Assembly: GCF_003610295.1 (NCBI RefSeq)
Contig: NZ_RAPV01000001.1
Span: 6,916,481 to 6,980,480, forward strand
Direction of reading: 5' to 3'
DNA length: 64,000 bases
Origin: Paraburkholderia sp. BL23I1N1
GTDB taxonomy: Bacteria; Pseudomonadota; Gammaproteobacteria; Burkholderiales; Burkholderiaceae
Both the position numbers and the translations under genes were made by a program. Of the stretch, positions 56,067-64,000 are shown one piece after another. The notes under the pieces were generated by a model, which was not told the DNA's origin, did not search any database, and saw only the letters and a list, made by a program, of their open reading frames with translations. Each line of letters opens with the position of its first letter. The first letter of the stretch is position 1.

Positions 56067-57773
56067 TCAATCAGCCAGCGCCTCACGAACCGCAGCGAGC
56101 CACAACGCCACGGCATGTGCGCCGGGGTCCGCGTAACCGAGCGCGCGGTCGCCGACATAACTCGAACGCCCGCGCCGCGGATGCATCGACGCGGTTTGCG
56201 CCGCGCCTTCGGTTGCCGCATCGACCGCGGCTTTCAATGCCGCATCGAGCCCGCCTTCTGACTTTGAGAGCGCGGCTTGCAATGCATCGGCGGCAGGTTT
56301 TAGTGCGTCGACCATCGTGCGATCGCCGGGATGCGCGCCACCTAACGCCATCAATCCGGCGACACCCTCACTGAACGCCGCCGACCACGCCTTGGCTGAC
56401 GATCCCCCCGCCTGTTCGAGCGCGACCGCGCCGCGCAACAACATCACCGCGTAAAGTGGGCCCGAAGTACCGCCGACCACGCGCCGGACCGTTGCGGACA
56501 TGGCGCGCAATACCGCGCCCGGCGTCGTTTCCGCAGGATAGGTATCGAGCTCATTGAGAATGCCGCGCACCCCACGCGACAAGCTGATGCCGAGGTCGCC
56601 ATCGCCGACGCGTTGATCCATGTCGGTCAAGATCGGCTCGGCTTCGAGCAGGCACGCACAAACGGCTTCGATCACGCGGCGCAACGTGGCCTCTCGTGCG
56701 AGCGTCGCGCCGGTTATACGATCCGGCGTGGCAGGTGCGGGCCGCACGGAAACCTGCGCGACGCGGCCGCTCAACGCGGGCCATGCGCTGGTGTGCGCGG
56801 CGGCGTCGAGCCAGCCGAGCCGCTCATCGTCCACGCGCAGCAGTGTCAACGAGACGCCCGACATCTCGAGCGCGCTCAGGAACGTGCCGGCCCACGCACG
56901 CTCCACATGAATGCCGCGTGCCGCCAGATAACGAAGCGCGGACCCGGCCACGATGCTCAATTCGCTCGAAGGCGTGCCGCCGAGATTGTTCACAATCAAA
57001 GCCACCCGTGCACCAGTCTGCAACGACAAGTCGCCGACGATCTTCGCGAGCAGTCTTTCGACGATCGCGTCTGCCGGCTCCATCGCACCGCGCTCGACAC
57101 CGGGTTCGCCGTGAATGCCGAGACCCCATTCGATCTCGCTATCGCCCAGTTCGAAACTCGGCTTGCCCGCGGCCGGCACCGTGCATGGCGTGAGCGCGAC
57201 GCCCATCGTGCCGAGCGACGCGGCCACGTCGCGTGCAATCTGCGCAACCTCGGTCAACGGGCGCCCCGCTGCGGCGGCCGCGCCGGCAATCTTGTGAACC
57301 AGCACGGTCCCCGCGAGCCCGCGACGGCCCGCATGATCGCCGCTCGCGGCGAGGGCGACGTCGTCGGCGACGATGACCATTTCCGTGGGGATTCCCTCAG
57401 CACGCGCGATCTCGGCGGCGAGGCCGAAGTTGAAGCGGTCGCCCGTGTAGTTCTTCACGATCAACAACACGCCCGCGGCGCCGGCTACTGCGCGGATCGC
57501 GTCGAGCACAGCATCCGTGGAGGGCGACGTGAACACCTCGCCCGCTACCGCGGCGCTCAGCATGCCATGACCTACATAGCCGCCATGAGCTGGTTCGTGG
57601 CCCGAGCCACCACCCGAGATCAGCGCGACCTCTCCGCGCGCGGCGACAGCCTCGGCGTCGGCGCGCACGACGATCGTGCTGCCTTGTAACAACGAGAGAT
57701 TGGGATTGAGCGCCGCGAGTCCGTCGAGCATGTCTGGGACGACCGCGGAGACATCGTTGATGAGCTTCTTCAT
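56067..57773 (-). CDS. dhaKL: ATP-dependent dihydroxyacetone kinase (fused DhaK-DhaL)
   Basis: A 568-residue kinase phosphorylating dihydroxyacetone (or glyceraldehyde) with ATP. The N-terminal DhaK domain (about 1-330) has ALISGGGSGHEPAHGGYVGHGMLSAAVAGE and the His that binds dihydroxyacetone in GLGIHGEPGVERG. The C-terminal DhaL domain (about 360-568) has MDQRVGDGDLGISLSRGV (metal-ATP aspartates), GGTSGPLYAVML and GARPGDRT-like GGAHPGDRTMVDAL. It stands alone, convergent with the permease operon. Confidence 0.93.
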   Translation of the reverse strand: MKKLINDVSAVVPDMLDGLAALNPNLSLLQGSTIVVRADAEAVAARGEVALISGGGSGHEPAHGGYVGHGMLSAAVAGEVFTSPSTDAVLDAIRAVAGAAGVLLIVKNYTGDRFNFGLAAEIARAEGIPTEMVIVADDVALAASGDHAGRRGLAGTVLVHKIAGAAAAAGRPLTEVAQIARDVAASLGTMGVALTPCTVPAAGKPSFELGDSEIEWGLGIHGEPGVERGAMEPADAIVERLLAKIVGDLSLQTGARVALIVNNLGGTPSSELSIVAGSALRYLAARGIHVERAWAGTFLSALEMSGVSLTLLRVDDERLGWLDAAAHTSAWPALSGRVAQVSVRPAPATPDRITGATLAREATLRRVIEAVCACLLEAEPILTDMDQRVGDGDLGISLSRGVRGILNELDTYPAETTPGAVLRAMSATVRRVVGGTSGPLYAVMLLRGAVALEQAGGSSAKAWSAAFSEGVAGLMALGGAHPGDRTMVDALKPAADALQAALSKSEGGLDAALKAAVDAATEGAAQTASMHPRRGRSSYVGDRALGYADPGAHAVALWLAAVREALAD

Positions 57774-58084
57774 TGCGTCAGCTTCCTTTTAAGCCGCCGG
57801 CTCTGTGTTGCGAGCTCACGGCAGTTTATGCAGTTGCGAGACCTGAAGGCTTAACTGTACCGCGCATCGGGAAGATGTGACGTGAGGCGGCGCGGGTATG
57901 CTTAACAAATGCCTCAGCATGCTGACGATTGTGCGTGAGTGAAAACGCATCGACATGCGGCGAGCGCGAGAGGGCATCAGCGAACGAGTCACACGGTGGC
58001 GGAATACGGGCACTACGGAAGGGAGATACTGACGGGACTGCCGCACGATAACGATGTGCGCCGACGTGATGCGAGAAGATGACA

Positions 58085-58114
58085 GTAGACGAAAGCGGAG
58101 CCGCTTTCGTCTAC
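58085..58114 (-). terminator. Strong hairpin downstream of tRNA-Val
   Basis: GTAGACGAAAGCGG and its perfect complement, separated by two bases, lie 14 bases beyond the tRNA 3' end. A long T run is absent, so termination is likely but not certain. Confidence 0.6.
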
Positions 58115-58127
58115 GTCACCAATGCGT

Positions 58128-58204
58128 TGGTAGGCTCGATTGGATTCGAACCAACGACCCCCACCATGTCAAGGTGGTGCTCTAACCAACTGAGCTACGA
58201 GCCT
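58128..58204 (-). tRNA. tRNA-Val (GAC)
   Basis: 77 bases on the minus strand: acceptor AGGCTCG, D arm GCTCAGTTGGTTAGAGC, anticodon arm CCACCTTGACATGGTGG (anticodon GAC), T arm TTGGTTCGAATCCAA, and encoded CCA. All four stems pair. Confidence 0.95.
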
Positions 58205-58326
58205 TTAGAGGCGCGAATTATAGAGACTCCACGCGCGTCGCACAAGTCCATACGGCAAGTATGTTTGCCGGCGGGCGTCCATCTGTTTGTCGCGCGATGA
58301 GTAGCGCGGGCGCGGTTGAATAGGCT

Positions 58327-59817
58327 TCAGTTCGTCGACTCCCATTCGGTCTGCCTATCCAGCGGAAAAACCGGCTGCTTTACGTGCTTGAACTTGAACA
58401 GCCCGTAATCCGAACTCGTCACGCCACGGCTATCGCACTCCACCAGCGCCGCGGCTATCGGCACAAAGACCGGACGGCAATACATGCGCGATTTGAGCAA
58501 CAGGAAACGCGCACGGCGCGGATCGATGCCAACGCTCTCGAATACGCCGAGGTCCCACGGCTCATGCGTGCGCTCGGTCATCACGAGCTTGACCGTGCCG
58601 GTGTCGAGTACCGCTGCGCGCCCCATGAACGCGCGCTGACCTGTATAGGTCGGGCCGCTGATGACGTATTCGCCATCGGTCAGCGCGCGTACCACGCCGG
58701 TCACCGCCACCGGTGGCCGCGGCGTCACAGCGTCGCTTGCGACCTTGTTGCCGATCGTGACTGTCACCGTGCTGCCGACGCCCGCCGCCATCAGCGCCGC
58801 GACGGCTTGCGGATCGCACAACGGGCCGCTTACGATCCCTTCGAGCTTCTGCTTGAGCGCCTCCTCCAGCAGATCCATCGTGTCGCACGTTCCGCCCGAC
58901 ATGCAGTTGTCGCCATGATCGAGCAACAGCACCGGTTTATCCGCTCCCGGCGCGAGCGCGGCGGCCTGCGCCACCGACTCCGCCAGCGGCGCGCTGTGAT
59001 AAACGAAATCCTCGCGCTCGTTCCAGATCTGCCGCGCGATGCGCTCCGCCACCGCGTCCGCCTGCTCACGCTCGCCGTTCGCCACCACGACGACGCTGAT
59101 ACACGGCGCGTCGATATCGGCTAGCGAGAAGCCGGGCAACACCGACACCGCGAGCATGCCGTCGGCCTCTGCTGCGCGCGCGGCATCCACGGCGCGTTTC
59201 ATCGCACCTTCGGCTGTCGCGCTGCGCAGCGTATGCGTGAGCAACGGCGGTTGGCGCCAGGCGATCATCGGTTTCGCCTTGCCGTGGATCATGTCGAACA
59301 TCAGACGCGCCGCATGCGCGCCGGTCTCGTACATGTCGACGTGCGGATAGGTTTTGAAGCTGACGATCACGTCGGCGTTGTCGATCATCTTTTGCGTGAC
59401 GTTGCCATGCAGATCGAGTGCGACCGCGATCGGCGCATGGGGCAATATGGCGCGCACGCGTTCGAGGAGATCGCCCTCACCGTCGTTCGAATTCTCCGCG
59501 ACCATCGCGCCGTGGAGGTCGAGCATCACCGCATCGCAACCGGTTGCGGCCGCAACGATCGCCGCGCAGATCGCGTCATAAGCAGTGGCCTCGACCGGAC
59601 CGCTCGGATTCGCCGATGCGGAAATGGGCGTCACGATCCCGGCATGCTCGCGCTCGGCTGCGTCGATGAAAGCGGCCATTGCCGTTTGCATGCCTTTGTT
59701 TTCGTTGAACGCGTCTTCGCCGTAGCTCGGGCCGTTGCGACCGAACGCGGTAAGCGGCGTGGCCACCGGCGAGAACGTGTTGGTCTCGTGGTTCATCCTT
59801 GCAATCAGGATCTTCAT
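58327..59817 (-). CDS. M81-family metallopeptidase (MlrC/microcystinase C-like)
   Basis: A 496-residue protein of the MlrC family. The N-terminal domain (about 1-290) has KILIARMNHETNTFSPVATPL and the metal region VMLDLHGAMVAENSNDGEGDLLERV. The C-terminal domain has LLDHGDNCMSGGTCDTMDLLEEAL. MlrC cleaves linearised microcystin tetrapeptides in Sphingomonas, but close homologues are widespread in bacteria without microcystin, where the substrate is unknown. ATG follows GGGGAG; the frame extends upstream without a start site. Confidence 0.85.
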   Translation of the reverse strand: MKILIARMNHETNTFSPVATPLTAFGRNGPSYGEDAFNENKGMQTAMAAFIDAAEREHAGIVTPISASANPSGPVEATAYDAICAAIVAAATGCDAVMLDLHGAMVAENSNDGEGDLLERVRAILPHAPIAVALDLHGNVTQKMIDNADVIVSFKTYPHVDMYETGAHAARLMFDMIHGKAKPMIAWRQPPLLTHTLRSATAEGAMKRAVDAARAAEADGMLAVSVLPGFSLADIDAPCISVVVVANGEREQADAVAERIARQIWNEREDFVYHSAPLAESVAQAAALAPGADKPVLLLDHGDNCMSGGTCDTMDLLEEALKQKLEGIVSGPLCDPQAVAALMAAGVGSTVTVTIGNKVASDAVTPRPPVAVTGVVRALTDGEYVISGPTYTGQRAFMGRAAVLDTGTVKLVMTERTHEPWDLGVFESVGIDPRRARFLLLKSRMYCRPVFVPIAAALVECDSRGVTSSDYGLFKFKHVKQPVFPLDRQTEWESTN

Positions 59818-59888
59818 GCCTGCGTACTCCCCGCCGTTTGCGCGGCGTTTGGCGTTGGTTGCAATAGGGCGTTGCAGCCGGTTTTCAG

Positions 59889-60659
59889 ATGATCGGCGCG
59901 CGCGTGTTCGATGCCGTTGTGGCCGTTGTGGCTGATGCTGTTCTCGCCTTTGTCCAGCACAAGAATCACGGCTGCCGGCGCCACACGCGTGGGATGGGCA
60001 GCGTGGTGGCCGGCACCGCTGCGACCTCGGTCGACGACAAACCGAACGTGTCCTCACGGCAGAACGCCCTACCCTTCAAGGATAGTTCGATCGACGACAT
60101 TTACACCGTGTGCGAATTGCTGGAACTGGCACTGGAACTTGAGCTGGCGGCGGCTGCAGCGCTGCATCTGACGGAGCAGGATTTTGAGGCACTTGAAGCA
60201 AGCATTGCGTGCGGTGATCGGCCAGCTTCGTCACACAGCGGACAGGACATCGTGCGGCAACGTCAGAAAAACGTCAATTTGTACAACGTCCTCGCGGGGG
60301 CGAATCCGTATCCGTTCCTGCGCTTTGGGTGCGAAATAATCTGGCAATTGATCGAACTTCGTAACGACACGCCACAGGTCGAGCACGAACGTTTCGGTCT
60401 CGCCAACGTGAAGATTCGCAAAGCGATCACGAAAGCGGCACGCGGACCTGACGCGGCAAAGGTGCGCGTGCCGATTGTGGCCCACATGATCGGAGCGCCA
60501 CGCTATGCGAAATGGATAAAAAGCACGCCGCAGGGCCGGCCGGTCCTTGACTCTGAGATTCGCCAGCGCGTAAGAGCGCATAGCGTAGCGCCGGTTGGTG
60601 ACACGGCTCAGAAGGGACGTCGAAGAGGGGAATCGAAAGGCCCCGGTTGGACAAAATGA
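59889..60659 (+). pseudogene. Degenerate FCD (GntR-type) ligand-domain remnant
   Basis: An open frame whose middle part (SSIDDIYTVCELLELALELELAAAA ... LTEQDFEALEASIA ... VKIRKAITKAARGPDAAKV) resembles the FCD effector domain of GntR regulators in pattern. The N-terminal part (59889-60040) has no winged helix, metal-binding His residues are unclear, and the C-terminal tail is basic and unrelated. It is probably a decayed regulator that once controlled the adjacent M81 peptidase gene. An alternative is non-coding DNA. Confidence 0.4.
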
Positions 60660-60813
60660 AAGCCCGGATGCATCAATTGATCGACAGCGATTGGCTTTGG
60701 CGCAGCCATCCCACGCTCAAGACGGCTAATTGCGTTGCGGTCGCTGCGTGAGGGCTCAACCTTTTGCGGCCCGCGCCGTTATTGCATCTGCACAGGCATA
60801 ACACTGGACCGTC

Positions 60814-61278
60814 ATGGCACAACCTATTCCGTTTTCCCGCAACACTGGCGCTGCACGTGCTCGGCATGACAAAGCCATGCTGTTGCCGATCGCCCGGAAA
60901 ATCGCCGACGACCTTGCCTTGCGGGTGCATCTGGCACTCGACGCTTTGCGTCGCGGCGCCGGTAGCACGAGCGATGCGCAAACACTCACGCAAGTCATGC
61001 TGCTGACAGGGTTTCTGGCTGAGTCGGGCTTCGGCTCGGCGACCGGCGAGCAACTCGGCGCGGCGGAACGTGCGGTGTCGGCGGTTTTCGATCTCGGCCG
61101 TGAAACCGGCGGATGGCGATTGGATAGCGCAGGCTTCGCGCTTTTCGCCGAAATCGCAACGAACTACGATCGACAGCTGCACAGCGTGCCCCTCTGGGCG
61201 ATTACGGATGCCAGCGAACGACTTGACCGTTTTACCGCCGGCGTGTCGTATCAGGCGCCGATGCGGAAACGGGCTTAG
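60814..61278 (+). CDS. Hypothetical helical protein beside the rRNA operon
   Basis: A 154-residue soluble protein beginning MAQPIPFSRNTGAARARHDK, then a helical region MLLPIARKIADDLALRVHLALDALRRG and LTQVMLLTGFLAESGFG. No catalytic motif or membrane segment is seen. I have an impression of a Burkholderiaceae-wide small protein family of unknown function. It is transcribed towards the rRNA operon terminator. From its stop to 61485 I see no gene. Confidence 0.6.
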   Translation: MAQPIPFSRNTGAARARHDKAMLLPIARKIADDLALRVHLALDALRRGAGSTSDAQTLTQVMLLTGFLAESGFGSATGEQLGAAERAVSAVFDLGRETGGWRLDSAGFALFAEIATNYDRQLHSVPLWAITDASERLDRFTAGVSYQAPMRKRA

Positions 61279-61485
61279 CCGGGTCAGATAGCGTACGACG
61301 CCGGGACACAACCCTCGCCGGCCGCTTCCCGGCCGTATTGACGGTGTTTTTTCCGGCCGTCCTGCTGACGGGTGACGCAAAGGCGGCGGATCAGCGGAAA
61401 CGGACGCGCCTTTGCCGGGGTCATGATGCCGCAAGCGTACTGACGCCGCTTCTTTCTTGCCGCTGTTTTTTGCGGGCCGTAAACG

Positions 61486-61517
61486 CAGAAACCCCACCTT
61501 TGCGGGTGGGGTTTCTG
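61486..61517 (-). terminator. Terminator of the rRNA operon
   Basis: CAGAAACCCCACC and its complement GGTGGGGTTTCTG form a 13-bp hairpin with a six-base loop 15 bases beyond the 5S gene, followed on the minus strand by a short T-rich tract. Confidence 0.8.
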
Positions 61518-61531
61518 TTTGCTGCGGGGGA

Positions 61532-61645
61532 GCCTGACGATTACCTACTTTCACACGGGAATCCGCACTATCATCGGCGTGGAGTCGTTTCACGGTCCTG
61601 TTCGGGATGGGAAGGGGTGGGACCGACTCGCTATGGTCATCAGGC
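61532..61645 (-). rRNA. rrf: 5S ribosomal RNA
   Basis: About 114 bases on the minus strand: starts GCCTGATGACCATAGCGAGT, contains the conserved CCCATCCCGAACAGG loop, and ends with complementary AATCGTCAGGC. It is about 155 bases downstream of the 23S gene. Confidence 0.95.
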
Positions 61646-61796
61646 ATGACTTGTTGCCGTGTCGCCCTGGCGGGCGGCACAACCAATCGGGAAGAAGTAG
61701 TTTCTGATGATGGTTTCATCAGATGAAGTCTGGGCTGTGTTGTTTCCGGCACAACACTGATCTCAACCGTGCGTGTGTAAAACACACCGGTTATAG

Positions 61797-64000
<2,204 letters not shown>

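Overview
The window looks like chromosomal DNA of a betaproteobacterium of the Burkholderiaceae, most like Paraburkholderia. The evidence is high G+C, Burkholderia-type porin, MFS, LysR and GntR families, a selenocysteine formate dehydrogenase locus, and an rRNA operon at the right edge. It has two halves. Positions 1 to about 42.8 kb are a mosaic accessory region of catabolic clusters and broken mobile elements. From the selenocysteine tRNA (about 43 kb) rightwards the gene content is core-like. A P4-type integrase directly beside the selenocysteine tRNA suggests that the left part is, or contains, a genomic island inserted at selC.

Left region. (a) 1-10.2 kb is a catabolic cluster for an unidentified acid: class III CoA-transferase, MFS transporter, FCD-type GntR regulator, TauD/TfdA-type dioxygenase, BON protein, porin, a decayed and an intact beta-keto acid cleavage enzyme, and a quinone-oxidoreductase-like protein. 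Five copies of a near-palindromic TGTCGACA motif sit in its promoter regions and probably mark the regulon of the GntR protein. (b) 10.3-12.5 kb holds a small hydrolase and a tatB-tatA pair divergent from the remains of a Tat-exported oxalate decarboxylase. (c) 12.45-16.45 kb is a scrap heap: an IS6-family element whose transposase is interrupted by a complete group II intron, an IS110 remnant, an integrase remnant and a small inverted-repeat element. (d) 16.5-22.6 kb has a citrate-type MHS transporter divergent from a two-gene ATP-citrate-lyase-like system with an altered active site. (e) 22.8-36.3 kb resembles a dimethylsulfoniopropionate (DMSP) catabolic cluster: DddD-like fused CoA-transferase/lyase, PotABCD-like ABC importer, GMC alcohol dehydrogenase (DddA-like), methylmalonate-semialdehyde dehydrogenase (DddC-like), truncated acuI and LysR regulators. 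(f) 36.4-40.8 kb is an IS66-family element whose tnpB is split by a three-gene serine-recombinase transposon. (g) 41.3-42.8 kb has a 3' half tRNA-Pro footprint and the selC-proximal integrase.

Right region. selC, selB, selA, fdhE and the three formate dehydrogenase genes are on the minus strand, with an in-frame UGA (Sec197) and a SECIS-like hairpin in the alpha subunit. selD, the tRNA 2-selenouridine synthase gene and a cysteine-motif permease are on the plus strand. Together they supply selenium for one selenoenzyme and for tRNA modification. After these come a fused dihydroxyacetone kinase, tRNA-Val(GAC), an MlrC-like M81 peptidase, a decayed FCD-like gene, a small hypothetical gene, and the 5S and 3' part of the 23S rRNA (minus strand).

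Functions are read from sequence motifs and family knowledge only. Pathway assignments such as DMSP catabolism and a citrate-like substrate are inferences.
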